Position numbers and translations under genes: made by a program. From positions 4,960,001 through 5,024,000 of the forward strand of contig OZ316898.1 in assembly GCA_973895155.1 (NCBI GenBank): DNA of 64,000 bases, given 5' to 3'. This document shows positions 1-10,703 of this stretch, piece by piece (within the stretch, counting starts at the first letter, position 1; every line of letters begins with the position of its first letter). The notes below the pieces were generated by a model. That model had not been told where the DNA came from. It did no database searches and was given only the letters and a program-made list of their open reading frames with translations. The DNA comes from Marsupella aquatica (lineage: Eukaryota > Marchantiophyta).

Positions 1-162
1 ACCCCCGGGTCACAATTGTAGTGTAGGCGTTTGGACTATGATAGAAATACAATGCAGAAAGACCAGATTGCTTTGCAACAGTGAAATCCGCCGAGCTTTG
101 AATCTGAGCAGAGCAAAGCGCCGAGTACCAAGAACACTTGAACAATCGCCCACGTATGCATG

Positions 163-1368
163 CTATCTGGGCGCCGCTGCATTGGAAGTTTCGTTGTTGA
201 CGCGACGCAGGATGGAGCTCTCCAGAGACACATGCTGGAATCCGAACTCCTCCACCACTTGATTGTCGGCGAAGTTGAACGCTCGGGTCATATCCTGCAA
301 GCACTTAGCTATGGGATAATCATTCTTGCCGCTACAAAGCTTGCATCCCACGAAATGGGTGATGAACGGCCACCGATCATCTCCAAAACCAGGGTGGCTG
401 GTTCTCATGTACTCCTCGTAGTGATCAGTCAGGAACACCCAATAGCCGTGGAGATAGAAATCACTCTCCAAATAGACTTTGGAGTAGAGCTTATCCTTCA
501 TGTCATTGAGGAGATAGACGAGTGAAGATTGGTCATCGGCCGGGAAGTCATCAACTCTACCTTGGAGGCTCTGCGTGAGGATCTTCCCCATGTTCCATCT
601 CTGGTCTCCTCTGTTCTCTCCCAGGGTGCCCCAGAGATCCAGGAAATCAAGCGTCCACTGACAGTTCCGAAGAAGGAAAATGCCAGCATTCAACCCCACC
701 CAATTCTTCTTCTCGAAGACCTCATTCGGCCAGCCATGAATTACCATATTGTGGTCCTTATACTTCTCCAGAGGGATCTCAAACGCCATGTCTGTGAACA
801 TGGCGTCGCTGTCCATCCACCAAACCCACTCCACCTCGGGATGCGTCAGCATAATGTTCCGGATGAGCGGCAGCTTCACCCAGAAATCTACCATGGCATA
901 ATCCATGACTGCCATATTGTAGTAGCTCTCGATGTTGTGCCTCCTGCAGTAGTCCATCTTGTTCTTGTAGGCCTTCAACAGCCAGTAATCGCCAATGGGG
1001 TTGGCACATTCCTCCGTCTGCGAGCCAGTGATCATGAACAAGCGCGGCTTACCCTTGATAGTGGTCCTCATGTGCGGGTTCTTCTCCAGCCAGGCTGCTC
1101 GCTGCTCATCCCAATCGGTGACCACAGGCCCCAGGCGGAATGGCTCAGAAGGATCTCGTTCCGGTTGTTCCTCGCTCTCAACCGGAGGATTCGTCGTCAA
1201 GAGCCTGAAGCTGGCGACTCCACTCAAGCTTAAGATGGTCACGGTGAGACACAGGACGGAAATGTTGGTCTTCCTGAGACGTGCCTGAATTTGGCGGTCT
1301 AGATTTGCAGCGACCGTCTTGTCCACTAGCCATGTTGCATCGTTCACCTTGCCGCCTTTTCGCTCCAT
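163..1368 (-). CDS. GT34 glycosyltransferase, xyloglucan 6-xylosyltransferase-like
   Basis: A 401-residue intronless reading frame of the GT34 family (xyloglucan alpha-1,6-xylosyltransferases and galactomannan galactosyltransferases). By family knowledge it would transfer xylose from UDP-xylose to the glucan backbone of xyloglucan in the Golgi. Seen: a short cytosolic N-terminus, one hydrophobic anchor at about residues 35-57 (type II topology), a stem, then the catalytic domain from about residue 105. The family DXD metal/nucleotide-sugar motif is present as MDSDAMFTD (DSD at 186-188), with WVGLNAGIFLLRN (223-235), DDQSS (278-282) and THFVGC (337-342). An in-frame stop lies three codons upstream of the chosen ATG, so the start is firm. 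It is shorter than typical angiosperm XXTs (about 450-460 residues), mainly in the N-terminal stem. Choice of sugar and acceptor cannot be settled by eye. Confidence 0.9.
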   Translation of the reverse strand: MERKGGKVNDATWLVDKTVAANLDRQIQARLRKTNISVLCLTVTILSLSGVASFRLLTTNPPVESEEQPERDPSEPFRLGPVVTDWDEQRAAWLEKNPHMRTTIKGKPRLFMITGSQTEECANPIGDYWLLKAYKNKMDYCRRHNIESYYNMAVMDYAMVDFWVKLPLIRNIMLTHPEVEWVWWMDSDAMFTDMAFEIPLEKYKDHNMVIHGWPNEVFEKKNWVGLNAGIFLLRNCQWTLDFLDLWGTLGENRGDQRWNMGKILTQSLQGRVDDFPADDQSSLVYLLNDMKDKLYSKVYLESDFYLHGYWVFLTDHYEEYMRTSHPGFGDDRWPFITHFVGCKLCSGKNDYPIAKCLQDMTRAFNFADNQVVEEFGFQHVSLESSILRRVNNETSNAAAPR

Positions 1369-2426
1369 AACGCCTAACTAAGCCTATGCACCACTGCAGG
1401 AGGAACATTTTCTGTTACAACCGGAAGAATGCACACGGATGAATTCTACTGGATATCTAGGCGAGGAGAAAATGTCTCCCGTGTCCGGGCAGAAACGTCC
1501 AGAAAATCATGAACGCAAAACGAAAACAAGAAGAAACCTTGGGCTCGGCCCTCTTGTGCCGGAAGCCAAAGTAATGAGCCGCAATTTTGACGAGCTGAGT
1601 AGAGGGTGCGGGGTTGCAAAGAGGACATTCTAATTTCCGCTCAGCTGACAGGATTAGCATAGCTCTGACTCTCATCTCGAAATGCCAATTTCCCTCACCG
1701 TAAGGAGCTTCGTGACACAGAACAAAAGAAATGCTCAAAACCTGATTGTAGATTTCATGCTCAGCTAACGCCTGCTTGCCATGATCCTTCTCGGCTAACT
1801 CATAGGTGTAGTTAGACTTCTGAGATGGACATTTACGTTTCTAAGGAGGTGATCAAATGTCCACCGGGAACCCCAGAATGAAAACAACGCAGCTACTGAA
1901 ATATCTTTCAATCACAATTTCCATTCTATGTGACACCGGCCCTTCATCAGATCCAAAAGCAGAACTCGAACTTGAACTTCGGACTTAAACACAGTACACT
2001 TCGTTGACACTTACTCCGACTGACAGTGGAGCTGAAGACTAGGCATAAGTGCGAGGACAGACTTTACAAGTCCTTACATCTTCAAGCAAATAGTGATAGC
2101 CAGAGGAGAACAAGTCGAGCCATTCACTCGTTTGCTTGCATGAGCTTACCGGAACAAAATCACGGCCATTGTCGATCACCTTGAAGGGCCACAGATAACC
2201 TTGTAGAGCTATCAATCACCTTGCACATCGAGCACACATCAACCACATGCCGTGCACCCACAGAATCATGACCACCTTGCAGCAAGCGCACACAACGAGC
2301 TACTCCTCTTGCAACTCGACCTTATGTCTGTTGAAAACCTGAACTCTTGAAGAAGGGGCTCAGTAATAATGGTGTATGACAAAGGGTGACCCTAGTGGTA
2401 CGGTACAGCGACAAATGCGGATCAGA
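1369..2426. other. Upstream region of the GT34 gene
   Basis: No convincing coding sequence. This stretch should contain the promoter and 5' leader of the minus-strand glycosyltransferase gene. I see no clear TATA box or intron border that I would commit to. Confidence 0.4.
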
Positions 2427-2622
2427 ACGACGACGCCGATTCACATCCACTCTCAGTGAAATATTTAAACTCAGAATGACTTCACTCACACACTTCAAAC
2501 GGCAACGGCAACGTAAACAGATAGAGCAAATAGCCGAGTGACGACGATGCCCATCCTCACTTTGACCGACTTCCGTGAAATATTTTTAAACTTGCAACCA
2601 CTTCACTCACACACTTCAAAGA
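2427..2622. repeat. Two-copy tandem duplication, about 118 bp
   Basis: Two imperfect copies share GTGAAATATTT(TT)AAACT and ACTTCACTCACACACTTCAAA, at about 2456 and 2574. The copies lie end to end. Confidence 0.7.
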
Positions 2623-2783
2623 GCGCTACAGATATATATCAAAATCCCGACGCTGCGAGCATTCACCCGACGTAACGAAGACTGTGGGGCACCAGACATC
2701 ATCAGACCAGGAAGAAATCAAAGCTTGAACACAATACCTCAGCAAATCCGGAAAACAGAGCCCGTGCCGAAGAAGGACAGACA

Positions 2784-2823
2784 TTAATGGTGCATTGATG
2801 ACAGACCATCAATGCACCATTAA
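2784..2823. repeat. Perfect 17-bp inverted repeat with 6-nt loop
   Basis: Left arm 2784-2800, loop ACAGAC, right arm 2807-2823; all 17 bases pair. It lies in non-coding DNA upstream of the GT34 gene. It could be a cruciform or hairpin, or the remnant of an inverted insertion. No function is shown. Confidence 0.85.
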
Positions 2824-3261
2824 AGGATTGAGATGCAGCGCAACTGTGGAAAGCCAGAAATGAAGATGTGCATCGTCCCAACATGCTCAATTTCTCGTTG
2901 TATTCGTTTAATTAGGAAGACAAGGTGCTGAAGCAATACTGTCCAGAGGCCTGTTCAATCAGGATGACTCTCGTCCAGTTCAACTCCTTGATCAAGTTCA
3001 GTGTACGTGTGTGGGCATTGTTCGTCATCTATGAGAAAGATCGAGGAGGAATCAACGTCTCGATTCTGGCCACTAAATCGACATACACAGGTCTGCGGCA
3101 GTTTAATGCAGAGGAGTGGGGAGTCGTTTCCAACCACCACTGGCCCAATTTATAAGGGGAAAGTGTCCAAAACTTGCCCCCTTTTTCCACATTCCACTCA
3201 CTCCTTGCCTATACACTGCCCCGTCACACAATTCCAAACAAAGCGTTCCTATGAATGATGA

Positions 3262-3450
3262 ACCTCTAGACAATAACTCTCAATAAAGAGAAATTGAACG
3301 ATACTCTAAATAAGGACAAAACTGGAAGTGAAAAAAATAAGATGGGGGCGAAGATGATCCGGAAATAGAATAGAATTATTTTTTTTTCGCAGGATTGGCT
3401 TTGTCTTCATCTCTATTTTACTTTCAGGGCGGGCTAGTCCAAGAATTAAC
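3262..3450. repeat. Copy of a dispersed repeat (CTCTAGACA family)
   Basis: Starts with CTCTAGACAATAACTCT and contains GATGGGGGCGAAGATG and a CATCTCTAT tail. The same order of motifs, with about 70-75 percent identity by eye, recurs at 12,310-12,510; the CTCTAGACCATGACTCT start recurs near 32,870. No protein is encoded. Confidence 0.55.
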
Positions 3451-3554
3451 AATGTATAGGTGATTTTTGCCTTTCAGATACGATTCGTCATGGCCAAGAA
3501 TGTATTAGCAGCACTTCACTGTGCTCGTTTGAGACAAGGAGAGAATAAACTCAA

Positions 3555-3925
3555 AATGCTTGGAGTGAAAGAGCAAATCAATTCAATAGGTTTAGATCCA
3601 ATATTTATTATTCTTTGTAGCAAACTGCAAAAGAACAAGAAGTGCCCCAAACAGGAGTCATGATCCCACAGCCAAAGACCCCAATCAAGGGGAGATAGAC
3701 TTGGAGTGAAAGAGCAAATAAATTCAATATGCCAAATACCCAATCAAGGGGAGATAGGCTTGGAGTGAAAGAGCAAATAAATTCAATTGGCCGAAGACGG
3801 ACCCAATCAAGGGTAGATAGGCTTGGAGTGGACGAGCAAGTAAATTCAATTGGCCGAAGACCGACCCAATCAAGGGGAGATAGGCTTGGAGTGAAAGAGC
3901 AAATAAATTCTATAGGCGAAATCCT
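3555..3925. repeat. 63-bp minisatellite, five units
   Basis: Unit core: CAATCAAGGGGAGATAGGCT followed by TGGAGTGAAAGAGCAAATAA and ATTCAAT. The CAATCAAGG start falls at 3682, 3741, 3804 and 3867 (steps of 59, 63 and 63). An earlier partial unit begins near 3556. Because 63 is divisible by three, one frame stays open through the units and gives a 21-residue peptide repeat, which I regard as accidental. Confidence 0.85.
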
Positions 3926-4775
3926 AAACTATAATACACAGTTGCGCAAAAAAATGGCGTGGTACTCATTCAAATTTGGAGTGTCCTTTTGGGTGAGAAT
4001 AATTGAAACCTGTAAATATGGAACCAATAAGGGGGAAAAAAAAAATTTTGAGAAAACCTGTGTGCACAAAACAAGTACACAAAGATGCACAAGACAGGTA
4101 CTATTGTACCTTCAAGTACAGCATATGAGCTCATTACTCTTAGGAGCCCCAGGTACAAGGTACAAAGGAGATAGAGGTCCTGTAAAAGGAGGTACAATTG
4201 TACCATCAGAGTACACAACTTTTAAGAGAGAGGGAAGAGCGTAGCTTCTTTCCTTTTGGAGTTTGGAGCTCTCTATGCCAAGCCTATGTGAGCTTATAAG
4301 GGCTCCAGACATTTAATGAGTACTTTTAAGCAACAACAACTACCCAATGGCAAGAAGAGGGAGTGTGAAGAGGAGCAATACCCATTACCCAATAGCTAGA
4401 AGAGGGAGAGCGATGAGGGAGAGTGAAGAGGAAGGGATGATGACTCCTGAGACTACCCTGGCCCTGGCCTCATCCAAACAACGTAGTTTTTAGGTGCAAA
4501 CTTTTGCCAAATTCCACCTCCCCAAAATATGTTCACCACTTTTTCCGTCACTTTTGCCAAAAAATTGCTAGATTCTTTGTATACCATTGGCCACTCTCCC
4601 ACCAAATCATGGACCCCATTTGCCAAAATCTAACCCTTGTATGTCAATCTAGGGATATCTTATGAAGAAGATATAATTCAAGAAAAATTGTTGAAGAATA
4701 CTCCTAGCATTTTCTTCCTTTGAGAGGCTGACATTTGTCACACTGGCCAGAAACAAACAAATAATGTTGTAAAAA
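3926..4775. other. Non-coding stretch within a repeat-rich block
   Basis: No gene is recognised. It contains a 14-bp perfect palindrome, GGTACAATTGTACC (4191-4204), a related GGTACTATTGTACC at 4096, and repeated 'CCCAATGGCAAGAAGAGGGAG' type motifs (about 4344-4410). Confidence 0.5.
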
Positions 4776-5040
4776 ATGCTAGATCCAACATCCCAGGGTG
4801 GAATGAAACCCGAGACCCCAAGGTCCCATCCCCAACCTAACTCAATCTTGCCCCGGGTTCCAACTCCCCAACAACCCCTCAGTTGTTGTTATGTCTTGCC
4901 ACTTTGTTTAGCACAGGAAGAGGCATGGGGTGGGGGCCAAAATATTTGGACCAAAGTTGGTCCGGGGGTGGCAGGTCCTCCAATGTTGGAAAGTGTTGCA
5001 AACCACACCACCACCCCAGGGGGGCATGGTATTGGCGAGT

Positions 5041-5640
5041 AAGGAGCCGAGTAAACTTGGATGAGGTTACCAAAGGGGTTCCATGCAAGGGGTCGGCAAT
5101 TTGTTTTGTTGAAAAGTGGGCTGAGTCGTGCCGTTGCCCCAAGGGGAATTGGCATTGGGGCGGCCACAGCCAAGTAAGCGGCCACGGTCAACTTTAAGCA
5201 AACTAAGCTTAAAGTAACCAAAAAAACTGGGGTTACTGATGGGGTTCCAAGATATATGCAAGGGTAGGGAAAGGGCCGTTGAAAAGTCAGCCAAGCTGCT
5301 CCGTTACCCGAGGGGGTCTTGACATTGGGGCGGCCAATGTCAATTAAGCTATTGCGGCGACTTTAAGTAAGAACTCTAAGGTAGCCAAAACTTTGGGCCC
5401 AATGGGGTTCTAAGATGCAAGGGGTAGTGAAGAGTTGTTGAAAAGTCAGCCAAGCCGTGTCATTATCCCAAGGGGTCTTGGCATCCCGCTCGGCATTGGG
5501 GCGGCCAAAGCCAAGTAAGCAGCCATGGTAACTTTAAGTAAAAAGCTTAAAGTAACAAAAACTTTGGGGTTATCAATGGGGCTTCAGGATGCAAGGGGTG
5601 GCAAAAAAGTGGCAACAACTTAACAACTTTTTTTACTTAA
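5041..5640. repeat. Tandem repeat of about 165 bp, four partial units
   Basis: The motif GGGGTTCCAxxxTGCAAGGGG starts at 5075, 5241, 5404 and 5578 (steps 166, 163, 174). Each is followed by GTTGAAAAGT, GCCAAGC, CATTGGGGCGGCCA, ACTTTAAGTAA and AAAGTAACCAAAA. It is a short satellite-like array. Confidence 0.8.
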
Positions 5641-6958
5641 CATGGTTTACTAGCAATATTTTCAATTGTACTTAAGAACATCTTTTACTTCACAACTTAC
5701 ATATTTGTCTAATGACATCCCTTTACTTATCGACCATTTTGTACTTAACAAAAAAATACTTAATAACATCTTTCGTAAAACATCATCTTTTACCTGACAA
5801 CATCTTGGACATAAAGACATCTTTGGTGCAATGACATCTTTTACTTCACAACATTTTTCACATAAGAACATTTTTTCTTCACGACACCTTTGGCATCACG
5901 ACATCATAGTTCTTAATGACATCTTTTTACTTCACAACATCTTTCACATATTAACAACTTCTTTGGCAACATAACATCTTTTTTCTTAACGACATCTTTG
6001 GCAACATGACATCTTTTTTCTTAAAAAAATCTTTGACAACACAACATGTTTTTACTTAACAAAATTGTTGGCAACATCACTTTTTTTCATGACAACATCT
6101 TTGGCAACACAACATATTTTTTCTTAACGACATCTTTTGTGCAACGCACGGGTATTGAGCCATCTTTCACATATTAATGACATATTGGGTGAAACTACAC
6201 CTTTTTATTTATAACATCTTTTACTTCACAATCACTTAGTTTGGCAAAATGACACCTTTTTCTTAACGCCATCTTTCACATAATGACATCTTTGGAAAAA
6301 TGACTTCTTTTTTCTTAACGACATCTTTTTACTTCATGACATCTTTCAGATACCAACATCTTGGGCGACACGACATCTTTTGTGCAATGCACTGATATTT
6401 TTCCTCAATGACGTCTTGGCCAACACGACATCTGTTTTCTCAACGACGTCTTGGCCGACACGACTCTTTTTTCACAATGATGTCTTGCCCGACACAACAT
6501 ATTTTCTCTCAACGACGTCTTGGCCGACATGACATCTTTTTTCTCAACGACTTCTTTGCCAACACAAGATCCTTTATCTCAATGATTTCTTGGCCGGTCA
6601 CACGACATCTTTTTTGAGATCTTGGCCAACACGACATCATTTTTCTCAACGACCTCTTGGCCAATACAACTTTTTTTCTCAACAACCTCGTGGTCGACAC
6701 GACATCTTTTTTCTCAACCAAATCTTGGCCGACATGACATCTTAGTCGACTCGACATCTTTTGTTCTCAACGACATCTTGGCCGACACGACATATTCTGT
6801 TTATCATCAACATCTTGCCGACACGACATCTTTTGTTCTCAAAAAATTTTTGGGCGACACGACATCTTTCTTCTCAACAACCTCTTGGCCGACATGACCT
6901 CTTTTGTTCTCAACGACATCTTGGCCGTCACGACATCTTTTGTGCAACGCACAGGTAT
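5640..6958. repeat. Degenerate 35-bp minisatellite (GACATCTTTT...)
   Basis: The second half (from about 6405) is regular, with a unit close to CTCAACGACGTCTTGGCC followed by GACACGACATCTTTTTT, about 35 bp and some 15 copies. The first half is a decayed relative rich in ACATCTTT and TTACTTCACAACATC. The string TTTTGTGCAACGCACxGGTATTGAGC or a variant of it occurs at about 6137, 6379 and 6939. Short open frames across the array are by-products of the repeat. Confidence 0.85.
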
Positions 6959-6964
6959 TGAGCT

Positions 6965-7075
6965 AGTACCTTATGAAGGGGAGATAGGCTTGGAGTGAAA
7001 GAGCAAATTAATTTCTATAGTATAGGCGTGGAGTGAAAGAGCAAATAAATTCAAAAGGATAGGCTTGGTGGGAAA
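6965..7075. repeat. Detached units of the 63-bp minisatellite
   Basis: GGGGAGATAGGCTTGGAGTG and TGAAAGAGCAAATTAATT, then a second partial unit, match the array at 3555-3925. The two parts are separated by about 3 kb of other repeats. Confidence 0.85.
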
Positions 7076-7251
7076 GCATGAAAAAATAAAGTTTTCAGTA
7101 CATAAAAGGAGTATAAAATTGATACGGGCATGCAATGAACAGTAGGTCCTAACGTTGACGATGGATTTGTATCAGGTGGGCACCACAATTTCATGCTGCT
7201 GCCGAGCTTCTATGCACTAATTGCCCAAGAGTGTGCTGCAGCAGCTCCACT

Positions 7252-10200
7252 ATGGCTGCCACCATTCAATTCTTCTCGGACGAGCTCCAGTTCTGCTGCA
7301 CTGCTGCTCCTCCTGCCTCTGTGTCCAGTTCAATTGGCACCAGAAGAGTGTTCAAGCATCGGAGGCTGATTTGGTGTCCTTCTCCCTCTTCTTCTGATTT
7401 TGGAAGGACCTCGCAATTCGGCAATGCTGCTGGAACTCCTCGTAGGCTGAATTGCGGTGCAGCGTTTGAGAGTTTCAGGTCATCCGTGGCATTTCTACGC
7501 ACTTCGGGATTTGGTGAAAGACGATCAGGAAGGCTGACAGCCAGAGTCAGGGCCGAAAATGAGAGCGGAAACGGAACAGCTGCCGCTGATGATGAGCCGG
7601 CTAGTGAAGGAAATGGAAAGTGATGGCAAGCAAGAAAGAGGAGGGAAAGAATGAGGTTTGCCTGGTGTGCGTAATCGAGTTTCCACGGGAGTTGAGAGGC
7701 GAGACCGGTTTTGATAGCGAAGCTGCTCTCCTCCATTTGGGAGCAGAGTATTACGCTCTGTGAGAAAAATTGGAGGTGACTGATTGCGGCCCAAGATGAG
7801 GTGCAAAGCAAGATGAATGTAGTGAGGGAGCGAGTCACAGGTGCTGTGAACGACGTTCGGCGCAGATGCTGGCCTCAGTTTGTGAATTGGAACCTGATAG
7901 AACTTTGGCAGGTCAGTTATCATTAGACTTTTCGTAGTTGTATGTTGTTAATCGTGGAAATTAAATGAATGGTGTTTGAGGTCAGGACACCTATCGTGGG
8001 AATGAATGAACTAGTGAATGAATGGCTTTCGAGATGAAGCCTTCGGTAGTGGAGATAAAATAAGCAGTGAATGAATGGTGTTTGAAAGGTGAAGTTCCTC
8101 TGAGAGGGGAAAATGAGTGAACGAATGAGTCCGTGAATGGGTGGGTTTTAAGGTCAAATCCTACTTCGGCAGTCCTCTGTTGCTTGCTGCAATTTGAGTA
8201 CGTCAATTGGATTTGAGATCCCCTTTGTTATATGATATTTACAACTCGAAACGTAGGAAGATTGTTTGGATAGAAATAAGTTCCAAATCTGATAGATTCA
8301 TTGGGTTTCATCTTCTGCCAATTATGTTCAGGTTTCTAAATTGATCGCTTGAGCCTTGGACCATCAAATTGGAGATCTTAGACATGCTTGGGACGACGGT
8401 TCTGTTCAATAGACTAAAGGAAGCCGTAACAAATTCCGAAATTGAGAGCGGACCCTCGAGCGGGACAAGGCTATCAGATTGTAGCCTTATCTTCGAGTGC
8501 TCTGTTGAAGAATATTCATGGAAAGAACATTGACTCAATCTTATTTCCCAAAAAATGGTTGCCATCAGTGGTCCATAATGTGGACTATCCATTCATGAAA
8601 CAATATTGCTTCCGTTGCACAAGTACCACGGTTCAGGGCCACAGGTATGAGCTTTGAGTATTGTAAGATTCTGAGTTCATGATGGTTGCCAACATCATAG
8701 GACAAAATGGGATTTCAACGTGCTGGGCACTTGTCTTGTACCTGCTCCTAGTTGGATCTTTCTTGCGGGGAGCACACATGATTGTAACAAACCCTAGACC
8801 AGGCAAAAAGACAGTCGAAGAAACGACTGACGCCTTCTTGGAAAGCGTCTTCCGGAGCCAACCCCAGCAAACATTCAAAATTAATTATTATGTCTATCCC
8901 CTTGTTCTTACTCACGTTATTCCTTCGCTCAGGGAAGATTTGAATTTGAAAACCAGTACCAAAGAAAATTTATGTCGAATTGTCACACAACCTAACAATG
9001 TGGCGGGAGAAGATGCCTGGAGGGCTCAATATAAAGAAGTTCAAGCTTGGAGAGGATGGGGAATACGAGCAGGACTATTCATTTCCAGGCGTCTGGCACT
9101 GCGACTGGGACGGATAAGATCTTTGATATTTTTTTCACTGCCAGAGCAAATGTATTGTCACACATCCCAACCCCTGAAGGAATGTTTTAAATTCAATAAC
9201 TATAGCAGCTATTTGAGGGCATGGGTGTTGGGTTATTGAACCAAGAACAAGAGAAAGCTGTACAAAAGGTATTTCTGACGATCTAAACAACAGTCTGTGG
9301 AAGGATAGTTTTATGGAGCCATAGCTCCGCTTTGAAATTTTGTCTTTCCTACTTTTATCTGTCAGTCTCTCCTCTGACTCTGGGTTGAACACAATCGCAT
9401 GTTAATTGCAACCTCCCAAGCTTGAGAATCTTTACCGACGGATCGCACCTCTACAGATACCTGAAGAGAACAAGAGGTTTCGTTTTAAAGTTTGAGATGT
9501 GAGATCAGTCATTAGGGCTCTTTTGGCTAGATTGGATCCTATACGTACATCATCTTGAGTGACTTCGCAGGACGCAACTGACACTGAATAATGATGGAAG
9601 AATAAACAGTGAAACTAGACTCAAACAGTGCCGTCCCTTCTAGGTCTTGAACATTACTATGTTATTCTTGCTGAAATATGCTAATAATAGCCTTCACTTT
9701 TGTCCTTTCAGTTGGCTCTTCAGTTGACCATCAGCCGTGCCAACAGCCGGCTAGGTTTTTTCCCTATGAAGTGGCGTGACACAATGGATCCACCCAAACT
9801 TCCTGGTGAAGTTGAGCTGATTCCAACTGAGGTACCTTTGTCAGGTCCTCCAAGCAGTGTCTTTTTCTGTTTTTCTTCCAATGCTGCAACTCTATACTCA
9901 AGATGTCTACCCGGATGTGGATGTTTCTCAAAGGTCTTAATAGAAGGTGCTGGAAGTTGAGCTTGGATGACTGATTGCGTTTACAGCGTCGCCTCCATGT
10001 GTTCTCATGAAGTTATTGCCTTCCGCAGTGGGATAAACAAGGAACACAGATTGTAAACATGTCAGTCGATCTTTCCGAGCTATTCACCCGGGAAGGCAAG
10101 GGCCTATGTACAGATCTCGTTCACCATCAAGCTTTTTCGGATGATTTATGAAATGAGGTGCCATCACCTTCTGTCCAGAAAAGGTGTACTCAGAATAAAG

Positions 10201-10703
10201 GGATTGGGCACTGGGGAACTGGAGTGACCCAAACATTTATGCAACTGTTGGAAGTTGTGGCTTGCATGATATTGACACTATCTGTGCTTTTGCAGTATGC
10301 TGAAGAAGCAGAGAAGATTGCTATAACAGCTTTGTCACAAAATCGACATATTTTGGAGAGACTACCAGATGTCCCATTTGCCAAAACAAAACTGAGTGGA
10401 TTCGTAAGTTTTAATATTGCTTCGTCGGTAAAAAGATATTGTTTCAATGTTCAGGTCAATAGCCGCACTACAATAAATTTACTTGGTTGCAGTGAGAAGA
10501 ACATAGGGACTCGAGTCACCGAAGAGTCTGTGTCAAGTGCTCTTCTGCAGACTGCATGACAACTAGGCTCCTAATCTTTATCTCAATGTTCTTTATTTCG
10601 ATCCTGCATCAACGGGAAGCAGACGACATTATCGGATCGATGAACTGTCCTTCTACCAGACTTCATGGATAGCAGCCCCATGACCGACTTCAAGTCATTT
10701 GAG
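7252..10703 (+). pseudogene. Broken FtsHi4-like (plastid AAA+/M41 family) gene
   Basis: Fragments align in order with what I recall of plant FtsHi4, an inner-envelope FtsH-like protein needed for chloroplast development. 7252-7620: plastid transit-peptide-like N-terminus. 7780-7911: MNVVRERVTGAVNDVRRR then WPQFVNWNLIELWQ, ending at a GT donor. 8701-8880: KWD... shifting frame into a membrane segment (ALVLYLLLVGSFLRGAH). 8925-9060: contains VAGEDAW. 9056-9150: possible AAA+ scrap. 9206-9268: QLFEGMGVGLLNQEQEK. 9711-9831, 10029-10094, 10296-10403 and 10660-10703: C-terminal exons with MSVDLSELFTRE, YAEEAEKIAITALSQNRHIL and SSPMTDFKSFE. Most flanks are GT/AG. The Walker A GPPGTGKT region, Walker B and the M41 HEXXH region are absent: too little DNA separates the flanking pieces. 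Frames also shift and meet stops (7621, about 8727). A relic is the best reading; a truncated expressed product is not excluded. Confidence 0.7.

Noticed and set aside
529-1233. 234-codon open frame on the plus strand
   Set aside because: It is the exact antisense of the GT34 coding region and has no family features.
3729-4244. 171-codon frame with 21-residue peptide repeats
   Set aside because: The 63-bp repeat length is divisible by three, so the open frame is expected by chance; the part outside the repeat has no conserved features.
6408-6957. Open frames with repeated TSWPTRHLFSQ-like peptides
   Set aside because: By-product of the 35-bp minisatellite; units drift in length and the frame is not conserved.
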